Source: CAYNLK01 sp964398055 (GTDB taxonomy: Bacteria; Chloroflexota; Anaerolineae; 4572-78; J111). Taken from it: a stretch of DNA of 27,298 bases. Shown here piece by piece: positions 1 through 8,873 of this stretch. Below the pieces are notes generated by a model, which ran no database searches, had not been told where the DNA came from, and saw only the letters and a program-made list of their open reading frames with translations. Positions within the stretch are counted from its first letter, which is position 1, and every line of letters begins with the position of its first letter. Location: the NCBI GenBank assembly GCA_964398055.1, contig CAYNLK010000077.1, positions 1 to 27,298 of the forward strand, written 5' to 3'. Made by a program: the position numbers and the translations under genes.

Positions 1-60
1 GTTTGGGAGAGGGGAGTCGCTCAGCGACGGGGTGAGGGCTATTTTCAAGGGAGCCACCTG

Positions 61-660
61 GTGATTTTAGCCTACGCAATTATCTTGTTGGTGGTTTTGG
101 CTTTGCTGTTGGGGCGTGATCTCAGCGCTATTGGGCAGATTTCTTTCCGGGGGGGGAAAAAGCTTATCGTCCTTGTGGTCGGCCTGTATACCTTGCAGGC
201 TGCATTAATCATTTACGTATCAGGCCAAGCTCTGTTTCAGATGATAATTTTGATTCTGTCACAGGTTGTTTTGGCGTTTTTGTTTTTCTTGAATCGACAC
301 TTACCGGGAGCCAGGTTGTTTTTGCTTGGCCTTGTATTGAATCTGGTTGTTATGGTGGCCAATGGCGGTTGGATGCCGGTGACTCAGAGCACCTATGAGT
401 ATGTCCATCCTGGAAAAACCACTGAGGTCGGCGCCAGGCCGCCTTTAAGTAAGAATATTGTTTTGGCCCGTGAGGAGACCAACCTCTGGATTCTGTCCGA
501 TATTATTCCCGTTATTTTGCCCTGGCGACGTTGGGCGGTCAGTATTGGGGATGTTTTTTTAATCATTGGCGTCACTCTTTTTATCTTTAAGACAACATCC
601 CCAAAAGAAAAGCTTTTGCCAGGGGAACCCCCAAGAAATCAGATAACCCCAACCGAGTGA
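61..660 (+). CDS. DUF5317 family membrane protein
   Basis: This is a 199-residue integral membrane protein of unknown function that starts with GTG. A Shine-Dalgarno-like AAGGAG-type stretch (AAGGGAG, 47-53) lies seven bases upstream and supports this start. Hydrophobic segments lie near residues 1-17, 34-52, 58-77 and 82-101, with a last one near 160-175. The family signature is the stretch around residues 78-106, an NRHLPGA motif followed by LNLVVMVANGGWMPV, which I recognise as typical of DUF5317 proteins in Chloroflexota and Firmicutes. The C-terminus is Pro-rich and soluble. The gene stops 7 bp before the response regulator at 668, so the two are probably co-transcribed. No biochemical role is known for this family and I propose none. 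Confidence 0.8.
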   Translation: MILAYAIILLVVLALLLGRDLSAIGQISFRGGKKLIVLVVGLYTLQAALIIYVSGQALFQMIILILSQVVLAFLFFLNRHLPGARLFLLGLVLNLVVMVANGGWMPVTQSTYEYVHPGKTTEVGARPPLSKNIVLAREETNLWILSDIIPVILPWRRWAVSIGDVFLIIGVTLFIFKTTSPKEKLLPGEPPRNQITPTE

Positions 661-667
661 TAAACCT

Positions 668-1045
668 ATGCGGAAAATTCTCATCGTGGACGACCAGCCT
701 GCCGTCCGAGAGCTGGTCAGGGTGACCCTTGAAGTCGGCAATTACCAGATCTTGTCTGCCCAAAATGGACAGGAGGCCATTGAAATTGCCAGAGCAGAAC
801 ATCCTGATATCATTCTGCTGGATATTAAGATGCCTGGGAGTAGTGTGAGCGGCCTGGAGGTATGCCGCTATCTCAAAGAAGATCCAACCACGGCGGATAT
901 TTACATCATCATCATTTCGGCCAGCGGGCAAAAGGGTGACATTGAGGCCGGCATGACCTCCGGCGCGGATGACTACTTCACCAAACCTTTCAGTCCAATT
1001 GCTTTAATCGAAAAAATTAAGAAAGTGATCGAAGCCTACTGTTAA
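668..1045 (+). CDS. single-domain response regulator (REC)
   Basis: This 125-residue protein is one CheY-like receiver domain with no output domain. The acidic pocket is D8/D9, the phospho-acceptor is D52 (in LLDIKMPG), the switch Ser is S84 (IIISAS), and the conserved Lys is K106 in the TKPF motif. All key residues are present, so it should be phosphorylatable. It follows the DUF5317 gene by 7 bp and converges on the pth gene. No clear ribosome-binding site is visible, so translation may be coupled to the upstream gene. A large GAF histidine kinase lies about 5 kb away on the other strand. A partnership is possible but nothing in the sequence shows it. As a lone receiver it must act through protein contacts. 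Confidence 0.92.
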   Translation: MRKILIVDDQPAVRELVRVTLEVGNYQILSAQNGQEAIEIARAEHPDIILLDIKMPGSSVSGLEVCRYLKEDPTTADIYIIIISASGQKGDIEAGMTSGADDYFTKPFSPIALIEKIKKVIEAYC

Positions 1046-1087
1046 ACTTTGGCCAGTTTATTGAGCCATGAACTCTGAGCGGCAGAA

Positions 1088-1717
1088 CTACTCCGGCGCG
1101 TTGAATTTGTTCATGGCCTGGTCAAGACCTTCCGTCAGCACCGTTTTGACGGCCTCAACCCCTCGTTCATACGTAACCAGCATGGCCTGCCATTCAGCAG
1201 GTTTAAACTTTTGCAGCACATAAGCTTCCACCGCCATTTGACCGGGTGGCCGGCCGATGCCCAATCTCAGCCGGGGAAACTCAGTCGTTCCAAGCTGCTG
1301 AATGATGCTCTGCATTCCTTTATGGCCGCCCGCCCCACCCCTGGGCCGCAGGCGCAGGGCAGCCACCGGCAAATCCACATCGTCAAAAACAACCAGAATT
1401 CTTTCCGGGGGAACTTTGTAAAAACGGGCGATTGGGGCCACGGCCTGACCGCTCAGATTCATAAAGGTTTGCGGTTTCACCAGCGCCACCTTTACCCCGA
1501 CCAATTCGCCCCGGGCGATAAGCCCTTGACTCCGTTTTTCATCAAAGCGGAAGTCGCCGTGGTCGCGGACAATCGTGTCCAATAAATGCCAGCCGGCGTT
1601 GTGACGGGTTTCAATATATTTTGCCCCAGGGTTGCCCAACCCCACAATCAGCCAGTCGACCGGACCGGCCGAGGCTGCTTTTTTGGCGCGACCAAACAAC
1701 GGGAATGAAAGCGGCAT
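1088..1717 (-). CDS. pth: peptidyl-tRNA hydrolase
   Basis: This cytosolic enzyme cleaves peptidyl-tRNAs that drop off stalled ribosomes, recycling the tRNA. The 209-residue protein has about 20 extra N-terminal residues and then the family start, DWLIVGLGNPG. The expected active-site residues are visible: N29 (GLGNPG), H39 (TRHNAG), N87 (FMNLSG) and D112 (VVFDDVDLP). The GGHNG motif of the E. coli enzyme reads GGHKG here (K133 in place of Asn), a variant I would treat as tolerated. The ATG start at 1717 lies 5 bp after the stop of the Ig-like protein gene, so the two are likely co-transcribed and pth is last. Its 3' end faces the response regulator, with 42 bp between them and no obvious terminator. 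Confidence 0.96.
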   Translation of the reverse strand: MPLSFPLFGRAKKAASAGPVDWLIVGLGNPGAKYIETRHNAGWHLLDTIVRDHGDFRFDEKRSQGLIARGELVGVKVALVKPQTFMNLSGQAVAPIARFYKVPPERILVVFDDVDLPVAALRLRPRGGAGGHKGMQSIIQQLGTTEFPRLRLGIGRPPGQMAVEAYVLQKFKPAEWQAMLVTYERGVEAVKTVLTEGLDQAMNKFNAPE

Positions 1718-1722
1718 CGGAT

Positions 1723-2511
1723 TTAAGATCGGCTGCGCTTTATCAAATCTACAAATCCGCGAATAAATGTGCGCAGGGCAGCCAAAAAAGCAAACAGCAG
1801 GAAAACTCCCAACATTACCCCACCCCCATACAGGCAGGCGTCAGTTAGGGGAGCCATTGAAAAGCCCGATACCGTCGGGATAAAAGAGCGGCTCTCGTCG
1901 GGGTCTTCCAGCGGCAGACTGGTGGGCACGGGCCGGGGCGTCGGCGTATCCACCACCGGTTGTTCAATGACAATGGGGGGAGTCGGCGGCAGATCGGTTG
2001 GGGTAACGGTTGGGATGAGCAGCGGCGGCGGCAACGGCGAAGCCTCTTCCAGAGGAACAGGGGGGGTATCCGTAGGCACAGCCTGGGTATTTGAAACTAC
2101 CACCTGCCGCGCAAAAAATTCGCTATAGTTGCCATCTAAGCGAACTACGCGCAGGCGGATGGTATAACTACCATCGGGGAACTGAGTAGTATCCCACGTC
2201 TCTAGCAAGCCGTTGATAACCGATGTATCGTGAGTGGCCCCAATGGTGCTCCATTGGTCATTAATATTCGGCTCAGGTCCCAGATCGACCACATAAAACT
2301 GAAAGGCCGGATGATCGGCGCTGCCCATAATTTGGACGGTCCCTTGCACCACCGCATTACTGGCCGGGCTGGCGATAACGGCGATGTCGCCCTCCTGGTG
2401 GGGCGGCGCAGCCGCCACTCCGGCAATTTGGGTAAACCAAATTGTGGTTATGATTAGCAGCGTCAAGACTAAATAAACTTCAACTGATTTCAGTGAGCGC
2501 ATTTTCATCAT
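1723..2511 (-). CDS. membrane-anchored extracellular Ig-like domain protein
   Basis: This roughly 262-residue protein has an N-terminal hydrophobic segment (about residues 13-32) that reads as a signal peptide or anchor. An Ig-like beta domain follows at about 40-145, with motifs such as VQGTVQIMGSA and WDTTQFPDGSYTIRL. Next come a Pro/Thr-rich linker (about 148-212) and a C-terminal transmembrane helix with a basic tail (about 225-262). The Ig-like fold resembles the add-on domains seen at the ends of some bacterial cell-wall proteins, but I cannot assign a specific role. An in-frame TTG at 2517 and ATGs at 2511, 2508 and 2502 are all possible starts. I chose the first ATG. A -10-like TATACT sits just upstream (2524-2529). 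It has no clear LPXTG motif, although a sortase gene lies upstream on the same strand. Confidence 0.72.
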   Translation of the reverse strand: MMKMRSLKSVEVYLVLTLLIITTIWFTQIAGVAAAPPHQEGDIAVIASPASNAVVQGTVQIMGSADHPAFQFYVVDLGPEPNINDQWSTIGATHDTSVINGLLETWDTTQFPDGSYTIRLRVVRLDGNYSEFFARQVVVSNTQAVPTDTPPVPLEEASPLPPPLLIPTVTPTDLPPTPPIVIEQPVVDTPTPRPVPTSLPLEDPDESRSFIPTVSGFSMAPLTDACLYGGGVMLGVFLLFAFLAALRTFIRGFVDLIKRSRS

Positions 2512-2689
2512 CTTCAATTAACAAGTATAGCCTGGGTAAGCGGATTTTGCCTGACTCTTTGGCGTCACACCCCAATCATTAAACCGACACGAAAACTTTG
2601 TCTTGGTGGACGTTTAGACCTTGCAGTTTAACACGACTGAGTGGGAATGACAAAAAATATCGATATAGCGTTCCTGTTCAAGCTGGCGC

Positions 2690-2711
2690 AAAAAAACCGC
2701 CCGGAGGCGGC
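2690..2711 (-). terminator. rho-independent terminator after the sortase gene
   Basis: Read on the minus strand, CCGCC TCCG GGCGG forms a 5-bp GC stem with a 4-base loop, followed by a run of seven T. It lies about 33 bp after the sortase stop codon, so the sortase transcript probably ends here and the Ig-like gene is transcribed separately. Confidence 0.75.
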
Positions 2712-2743
2712 TAACTGAGCAGCTTTGGCCGAGCGGAGTGCGT

Positions 2744-3529
2744 CTAATTTTGAGCCAGATGGCTTTGCACCACCAACCGCTGCTCATAGCGACCCGCCTG
2801 GCTGTTCCAGTTGTTACAGGTGATCAGGGTCAACTGCCCGGTTGAAGTTGGATAGGTAACATCGATGGCCGTTCTCTCTACAATGTCATATCCATCAACA
2901 ACGTAGTCAAACTTTTGCTCGCCCTGATACACCGTCACAATATCGCCGGGGCTTAATTGAGCTAGACCGGCAAACGGGCCATAGACACCCTGGGCCAACG
3001 TGATGTGTCCGGCCAGCACCACGTTGCTACTGGAACCCGGCGCAGCCGTGCCTTCCAAATGACCGACCTTCTGCCCCAGGTGATCAACCTGCCAGGTCTG
3101 GTCTTTGATCGGTGAGATGACCACCGGTACGTCCAGGTTCAACTTGGGAATAACCAGGCGCGTCGCGACACCCTGCCGGGTAATGGAGTTCACCGCGCCG
3201 GCCGGCAGTTGGAAGCCCAGAATTGAGGCTACCTCGGCGTCGGCCAGCGGCGTAGCCAGGGCCGGTTCGGATTGACCGTTAGCAACCGCCTGGTTCGGGT
3301 CGGCTTCTATGGCTGCCGGCGAAACGACCTCATCGCCAACGCTCTCTGGCGATGGTCCGGCCACAAAGGTAGCCAGGGGGGCTAGCGGGGCAATTTGAAT
3401 CAGGCGGCCCTGATCGGCCGGCCTAAAAAGCCACCAGCCAGCCACACCGATGAGCACGATACTACCACATATTACTATGAACAATAAAGGAGTGGCCATT
3501 CCGGCCACAATTACCAATCTGCGTTTCAT
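2744..3529 (-). CDS. class D/E-like sortase
   Basis: This 261-residue transpeptidase is anchored by an N-terminal transmembrane helix (about residues 7-35). A Pro/Ala-rich linker (about 45-100) leads to a C-terminal sortase domain (about 120-261). The catalytic triad is visible as H175 (LAGHIT), C238 (TLITC) and R251 (YEQRLVV). Sortases cleave a C-terminal sorting signal and join the protein to another protein or to the envelope. The substrate is not evident in this window: the neighbouring Ig-like protein has a C-terminal membrane helix but no convincing sorting motif. A -10-like TATAAT lies at 3638-3643 upstream (minus strand), and a terminator follows the gene, so it is probably a single-gene transcript. 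The family call is firm. The exact sortase class is a guess. Confidence 0.9.
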   Translation of the reverse strand: MKRRLVIVAGMATPLLFIVICGSIVLIGVAGWWLFRPADQGRLIQIAPLAPLATFVAGPSPESVGDEVVSPAAIEADPNQAVANGQSEPALATPLADAEVASILGFQLPAGAVNSITRQGVATRLVIPKLNLDVPVVISPIKDQTWQVDHLGQKVGHLEGTAAPGSSSNVVLAGHITLAQGVYGPFAGLAQLSPGDIVTVYQGEQKFDYVVDGYDIVERTAIDVTYPTSTGQLTLITCNNWNSQAGRYEQRLVVQSHLAQN

Positions 3530-3705
3530 CTATGCCTACGACCCAATTTGAACCATTTTGCCAGCGGCGCGCCCATACCGTTTGATCGGCGCCGGTCGAC
3601 ATCTTTGCAGCCAGGCTGGTGAGACGGGAGTAACCAGATTATAGCATAAAATCATAGATCAATAAATGGACAGCAGGCCATTCACCGATGCGCCATTCTT
3701 ACCCT

Positions 3706-4533
3706 TCAGGGTGTAACCGGCGTTACTTTGTACTGGGAACCGTCGGGCCGGAGTTTAGCCAGCGGCATCTGGGTATCGTGCTGAAAGATGAGCAGAGCAT
3801 CGTGGTCGACCGCCCACTGCTGCCAGTAACGCTTGGTTTCGATGGACTCAAGCGGCTCGACATCGTAAGCCGTTACCCAGGCTAGCCGTTCGATGTGGTA
3901 GTGAAGAGTGGCCAGATCGGCCATAAAGACAGCAGTCTGGCCGTTTGATTCCAGGATCACCACCTGGTGGGCGCGGGTGTGGCCACGGGTCACGGCGGTG
4001 CGGACCTGGCTGGTAACGCGGGTGTCGCCGTTGATGAGTTCAAGCTGACCGGTCTCTTGCAGGGGCGCAAAATTTTCGGCCAGGTAGGTGGCCCGGGTGC
4101 GCTCGTTGGGGGTGATGGCATCGGCCCACTCCAGCCGCTGGATGAGATAACGGGCGTTGGGGAAGGTGGGTACGGGGATATCATCCCGCAAGATGGTATT
4201 GCCGCCGCAGTGGTCCAGGTGGAGATGGGTGTTGATCACCAAGTCGATATCAGCCGGCTGAACCCCCAACCGGGCCAGCGCGTCCAGCAGGTCGCCCTCC
4301 GGGCGTTCCAGGCCGGCATTCCGCCACATTTTGTCGGTTAATTTACGGCCGTGGCCGGTATCAACCAGAATTAACTGGCCCTCTGAACGGATGAGCAGGC
4401 TGTTGATCGCCAGCAAAATCCGGTTTTGCTCATCGGGAGGAAATTTGCGCTCCCAGATAGAGCGAGGGACCAAACCAAAGGCGCCGCCGCCGTCGACCCA
4501 GCAAACGCCATCGCTGACAAGGTGGTATTCCAA
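3706..4533 (-). CDS. metallo-beta-lactamase fold hydrolase
   Basis: This 275-residue cytosolic metallo-hydrolase has the family signature HLHLDH at residues 103-108. Downstream metal ligands are H185 or H189 (GHTRAH), D206 (FMADLA) and H252 (IFQHD). LILVDTGHG (residues 54-62) marks the first metal-binding strand. Its architecture resembles the lactonase/glyoxalase II-like branch, but the substrate cannot be read from the sequence. The start is TTG at 4533. It is fixed by TAAGGAG seven bases upstream, which overlaps the adenosine deaminase stop codon, so the two genes should be translationally coupled. It is the last gene of the run that starts at 10700. Coupling to adenosine deaminase hints at a nucleoside-related or signalling job, which is inference only. 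Confidence 0.9.
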   Translation of the reverse strand: MEYHLVSDGVCWVDGGGAFGLVPRSIWERKFPPDEQNRILLAINSLLIRSEGQLILVDTGHGRKLTDKMWRNAGLERPEGDLLDALARLGVQPADIDLVINTHLHLDHCGGNTILRDDIPVPTFPNARYLIQRLEWADAITPNERTRATYLAENFAPLQETGQLELINGDTRVTSQVRTAVTRGHTRAHQVVILESNGQTAVFMADLATLHYHIERLAWVTAYDVEPLESIETKRYWQQWAVDHDALLIFQHDTQMPLAKLRPDGSQYKVTPVTP

Positions 4534-4540
4534 AATCTAG

Positions 4541-4547
4541 CTCCTTA
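4541..4547 (-). promoter_or_regulatory. RBS fixing a TTG start, overlapping the upstream stop
   Basis: TAAGGAG on the minus strand contains the adenosine deaminase TAA stop and ends seven bases before the TTG start of the metallo-hydrolase. This both selects the TTG start and couples translation of the two genes. Confidence 0.75.
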
Positions 4548-5597
4548 TTCTTGTTTTTTGAGGTTGAGCGGCAAATCGGCTAAAGCCCGGTCGAACCAAT
4601 CGACCAGCCGGCTTTTCTCAAGTTCCGGTAAAAAGGCGGCTTTAGCCGCGTTCAAAATCATCTCCGGTAACACTCTAAAGGGGACGCCGGCGCCGCGGGT
4701 GGCCACCAGGTACTCGTCGGTCAGGGTGGTATTAGATATAGAGGGGTCGTCGGTATTGATGGTGACCGGGATGCCGATTTGATGAAAGGCGTACATAGGA
4801 TGTTGGGCCAGCCTGGGGATAATGCCGGTTTGCAGATTGCTAGTGGGACAGATCTCCAGGGTGACCTGGGAGCGGCGCAGCAAATCTAACACTGCCAAAT
4901 CCTCTTTGGCCCGGACACCGTGGCCAATTCGTTCGGCCCCCAACTTTTCCAGCGCCTCCCTGATGTTGGCCGGAGGACCGGCTTCGGCGGCATGGGCGGT
5001 AATGTGCAGCCCCTGCTTTTTAGCCCATTGAAAGACATCAATGAATTTATCGATGGGGTAGGTGATCTCATCGCCGGCCAAATCCAGGGCCACTATGCCT
5101 CGTTCCTGTTCGGAGACGGCAATCTCGGCCAACTGCCAGGCGTATTGCGGCTCGTGGCGGCCAATCTGGACAATTAACCGGGTCTGAATCTGATATTCTC
5201 CCCCAGCCTGCCGGGTGGCCCGGATGACCCAATCAACCACATCCTCAAAACTGAAACCCTGGTTGAGACTCAAAGCGACCGGGTTGAATCTGAGTTCAAG
5301 ATAACGGATGTTATCCCCGGCCGCATCGGCTACTGCTTCGTAAGCTATCCGCATCACCGCTTCGCGGCTGGTGTAGAATTGGCGCAGGAGTTTGAATTTG
5401 GCCAGAAAGCTGTGAAAGTCGGGCGTATCGTCAACCACCTGAACGTAAGGCCGTAACTCTTCCACATCCCAACTGGGCAAATCTACGCCGTGCTGGTGGG
5501 CAATGTCGGCCAGGGTGGCCAGGCGCAAACTGCCTTCCAGGTGACGATGCAGGTCTATTTTGGGCAGATTGAATAGAACTGTTCTGAGATCACGCAA
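4545..5597 (-). CDS. add: adenosine deaminase
   Basis: This 350-residue zinc enzyme converts adenosine (or deoxyadenosine) to inosine in purine salvage. All the family landmarks are visible: H17 and H19 in DLHRHLEG (metal), H202 with the catalytic E205 in AHAAEAG, H226 in ERIGHG, and D283/D284 in NTDDP. Length and order match the family. The annotated start is TTG (5597) with no strong ribosome-binding site. It begins 33 bp after the histidine kinase stop and its own stop overlaps the next gene's ribosome-binding site, so it sits within the same transcription unit. Related enzymes with this fold can prefer other aminated bases (adenine, N6-modified adenine), so the exact substrate is probable rather than certain. 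Being downstream of a sensor kinase is unusual for a housekeeping salvage enzyme. Confidence 0.92.
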   Translation of the reverse strand: MRDLRTVLFNLPKIDLHRHLEGSLRLATLADIAHQHGVDLPSWDVEELRPYVQVVDDTPDFHSFLAKFKLLRQFYTSREAVMRIAYEAVADAAGDNIRYLELRFNPVALSLNQGFSFEDVVDWVIRATRQAGGEYQIQTRLIVQIGRHEPQYAWQLAEIAVSEQERGIVALDLAGDEITYPIDKFIDVFQWAKKQGLHITAHAAEAGPPANIREALEKLGAERIGHGVRAKEDLAVLDLLRRSQVTLEICPTSNLQTGIIPRLAQHPMYAFHQIGIPVTINTDDPSISNTTLTDEYLVATRGAGVPFRVLPEMILNAAKAAFLPELEKSRLVDWFDRALADLPLNLKKQE

Positions 5598-5630
5598 TTT
5601 TGGACTGTTCCCAATATTTCTAAGCCTGGC

Positions 5631-8600
5631 TCAAGCCGACTCAAACTGAATCTCGCCCCGATAAACCGGCAAATAGAATGAAAAGATGGTATTTTTGTTG
5701 GGTTCACTCACCACCGTAACGTGACCGCTGTGGGCTTCTACAATCTGTTTGACAATCGCCAGCCCCAAGCCGGCGCCGCGGTAGCGGCGGGTGGTCGAGC
5801 CATCGACCTGGTAAAATCTTTCAAAGATTCGCTCCAGCTTGTCGGCCGGGATACCGATGCCATAATCATGGACCGAGAATTTGATAAAGTCATTGGCCTG
5901 TTCGGCCGTGATCTCAATTTTCCCACCGGTCAGACTGAATTTTATGGCGTTGCTGATCAAATTATCGAACACCTGCCCTATCCGATCCACGTCAACCCAA
6001 ACGGCCGGCAAATCCGGTAAACTGTGGGCGACAATTTCTATCCGATGTTCAGCGGCGCTGGCGGAAGCGCCAGAAATAGCGTTACTCACCAGCTGGTGCG
6101 GAGCTATTGCCTCAAATCTCAAGTTGCCAGCCTCAATTTTTTGCAGCGAGACCACATCATCCACCAGCCGGGTAATGGCCCGGGTTTTTTCGGATATGAT
6201 CGTGAGTTTGTTCTGAATCTCCGCCGGAACCTGGCCTAAACTGCCCTCCCGAATTAGCTCAACGTAGGCCAGCACAAAGGTCAGGGGCGTACGCAACTCG
6301 TGAGAGACGTTCTGCACAAATTCTGACTTCAACCGGTTGGCCTCGCGCAGCTCACCCAGGGCCAACTCTAATTCGGCGGCGTGCTGTTCCAAATCATTGT
6401 AAAGCCTAACATTGTCAATGGCGGTCGATATCTGGGCCGCGGCAATGGTCAGCAGGCGATCCTCAGATTGGCTGAAGGCCTTGGGCTTTCTATGATCGAT
6501 GCTCAAAACACCCAACACCCTATCCTTAACCGCCAGCGGCACCATCATCACTGAGCACAGGCGTGGCTCAGCCTGCGCCGGGTCGACTGGAGTTAACAAG
6601 AGCGGCGGGGGTTCCGGCAAAGTTTGCCCGGATGAATCAACCAGGTGGGGCACGGTGATATCCTCCAGATAAAGGGAACGAGGCTGCCTGACCAATTCTT
6701 TAGCCAGCGTCATAATATATTCGGTTTCAGGCGTCCGCTGACCGAACTCTGACCGGCCGCTGCACGCTTTTAGGGCCAACGTTTCACCTTTTGCAAACTG
6801 CTCTTTTAAGAAAAGGCAACAGCAACTACAATCCAGGGCGTGCCTGAGGATACCAACGCTGGACTCGATGATGTAGCTCAGATTCAGGTCCAAAACGTTA
6901 GTCAGTTGATCGGCCAGGGTGTAGAGCGTTAAAACTTCGGCCAGCCATTGGTTAGTCTTACCATACAGGCGGGCTTTATCAATGGCCACGGCGGCGATCT
7001 CGGCCACTGCTTTCAGCATAGCCCGGGTGGCGGCATTGGGCAAGGTGTGCAAAATGATAATGCCCACAAAATCGCCCTGACTGAAGAGCGGCACCGCGGT
7101 AAAAGATGAGGGCACAACGGTGGCCAACTGGCCAGAGATGCCGAGTTGCGGGTCGGTGGCCCGATCCACCATCACAATCTCGCCACTGCGGAAAGCTTTG
7201 CCAAAAACCCCAACGTCATACAGCAGGTTGAGCCGGTTGAATTGCTCGATAGTTTCGGCCTGATAGCCACGCCCAACCACTAACCGCAGCGTTTGGGGCA
7301 TCAAGTCATCGGTCAGGGTAATGGCTCCGACCTCGGCGCCACTCATAGAGAGAGTCGCGTCCAACACAACCTCCAGAAGTTGCTTGAGATCAGGCGCTTT
7401 GGTGATGGCTTCGCTGGCCTGGGTTAAGGTGGTGAGCGCGTTCAACTGCTGCTGGGTTTCCTCAAACAGGCGAGCGTTTTCTAGGACCACGGCTACCGCC
7501 GAGGCGATGAATTCCAGGGTAACTTCGTTATCACGGCTAAAGGGCAAGCCATCCCGACGATTCATCACCTCGATGACCCCTAAGACCCGATCGTGAATTT
7601 GAACCGGTACGGCCAACAGAGCATGGGTAGAAAAATTAATGGCCGCGTCGATGTCACTGAAATGGCGGGCGTCAGCTTTGACGTCATCAACCCGGATGCT
7701 CTGCCGTTTTTCTACCACCGACCAGGCAATTCCCTGGCCCGGTTTGAGCACAAAGGATTTGATCTCTTCGGCCCCTTCGCCAATGGCTACGGCAAAATGG
7801 AGGCCATCCTCTTCCAGCAGCATCAACGAGACAGCCTCAACCTGAAAAAGCCCACTCACCCGGCGGAGAATGTTGGAAAGCGTACTCTCTAAATCCTGGT
7901 GTCCAACCAGAGCCACCCCAATCTGGTTGAAGGTTGACAGTTCAACCATGCGGCGATCTCGCTCCTCCAGGAGACGGGCGTTGGCAACAGCCACGGCCAA
8001 TTGGCTGGCAATGGTTTGCAGCAGCACCAGATCACCGGTTTGGAAAGCATAGGGCAGTTCACTCTGAACGTCAACCACACCTAAAACTTCTCGCCCTGAG
8101 ACAATCGGGACGGCCAGTTCGGATTGAGGCTTGATCGAGAGAAAGCTGGGCTGGTCATATTGATACCGCCGGGTATTTGGCACCTGGATAGGTTTGGCTG
8201 TGGCAGACACGCGACCGATGACGGTCTGGCTATCAATTGGCAGGCTAATATGGTGGGTTGCATCCACCGGCACGCCGGATCTAGCCCGCAGCGTTACGGT
8301 TGTTTCATCGTCGTCAACCAAGAAAATTGAGGTATAGCTGTAGCCAAAGTCCTGACTCAGACTTTTGACCACGTAATCCAGGAGCGTATCCAGGTCCAGA
8401 ATTGCGGCAATATGACGTCCCAATTGGGCGATGCGTTCAACATGCTTGGGTTTAAAGCCAAGTTGCTGGCTGACTTTTTCTTCAAAAAAGCTGGCGAAGG
8501 TTTCGGGGATTGGCCGGATAAACCCAACATAATCGCCTTGAGCCGACTTTTCAGCAGCCGGATAAAGCATCAGTTCAACCGGGATAGGCGCTTGGCCGTT

Positions 8601-8873
8601 AACCTGAAGCATCACGAGTAGTGAAGAAATGGAGGAGATAGAGGTTGACTTCAATTGCGAGAGCTGAATCTGCAATCGTTCTCTATCGGCGAGTCTAAAA
8701 AGTTCTGGAAAAGAGCTTCCGGCTAATTTCTCGGCGGGCCAGACACATAGCTCGGCCAGCGGGGCGCACGCCGAAGTCACCTTAAATTGCTTGTCTAAGG
8801 TGAACTGGCGCCAGCCGGCAGCCACAAAAAATTCTACACCTTTCCCAACAACACGAGTGGGCGCCATGATCAA
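5631..8873 (-). CDS. multi-GAF sensor histidine kinase
   Basis: This is a 1080-residue soluble sensor kinase with no transmembrane helix. Its order is a PAS-like N-terminal region (about 20-130), four GAF domains (roughly 165-300, 330-470, 500-640 and 665-835), a dimerisation/phospho-acceptor domain with H858 in SHELRTPL, and a HATPase domain. The HATPase has the N box NLISNAIKF, the G1 box DYGIGIP and the G2 box RGAGLGLAI. It should autophosphorylate on H858 in response to ligands or redox/light cofactors bound by the GAF domains. No Cys-based bilin site is obvious. There is no receiver domain, so it needs a separate partner. The first possible start is TTG at 8873, next to the preceding gene's stop. 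An ATG two codons later (8867) is equally plausible. It is the fifth gene of the run that starts at 10700. Confidence 0.95.
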   Translation of the reverse strand: MIMAPTRVVGKGVEFFVAAGWRQFTLDKQFKVTSACAPLAELCVWPAEKLAGSSFPELFRLADRERLQIQLSQLKSTSISSISSLLVMLQVNGQAPIPVELMLYPAAEKSAQGDYVGFIRPIPETFASFFEEKVSQQLGFKPKHVERIAQLGRHIAAILDLDTLLDYVVKSLSQDFGYSYTSIFLVDDDETTVTLRARSGVPVDATHHISLPIDSQTVIGRVSATAKPIQVPNTRRYQYDQPSFLSIKPQSELAVPIVSGREVLGVVDVQSELPYAFQTGDLVLLQTIASQLAVAVANARLLEERDRRMVELSTFNQIGVALVGHQDLESTLSNILRRVSGLFQVEAVSLMLLEEDGLHFAVAIGEGAEEIKSFVLKPGQGIAWSVVEKRQSIRVDDVKADARHFSDIDAAINFSTHALLAVPVQIHDRVLGVIEVMNRRDGLPFSRDNEVTLEFIASAVAVVLENARLFEETQQQLNALTTLTQASEAITKAPDLKQLLEVVLDATLSMSGAEVGAITLTDDLMPQTLRLVVGRGYQAETIEQFNRLNLLYDVGVFGKAFRSGEIVMVDRATDPQLGISGQLATVVPSSFTAVPLFSQGDFVGIIILHTLPNAATRAMLKAVAEIAAVAIDKARLYGKTNQWLAEVLTLYTLADQLTNVLDLNLSYIIESSVGILRHALDCSCCCLFLKEQFAKGETLALKACSGRSEFGQRTPETEYIMTLAKELVRQPRSLYLEDITVPHLVDSSGQTLPEPPPLLLTPVDPAQAEPRLCSVMMVPLAVKDRVLGVLSIDHRKPKAFSQSEDRLLTIAAAQISTAIDNVRLYNDLEQHAAELELALGELREANRLKSEFVQNVSHELRTPLTFVLAYVELIREGSLGQVPAEIQNKLTIISEKTRAITRLVDDVVSLQKIEAGNLRFEAIAPHQLVSNAISGASASAAEHRIEIVAHSLPDLPAVWVDVDRIGQVFDNLISNAIKFSLTGGKIEITAEQANDFIKFSVHDYGIGIPADKLERIFERFYQVDGSTTRRYRGAGLGLAIVKQIVEAHSGHVTVVSEPNKNTIFSFYLPVYRGEIQFESA

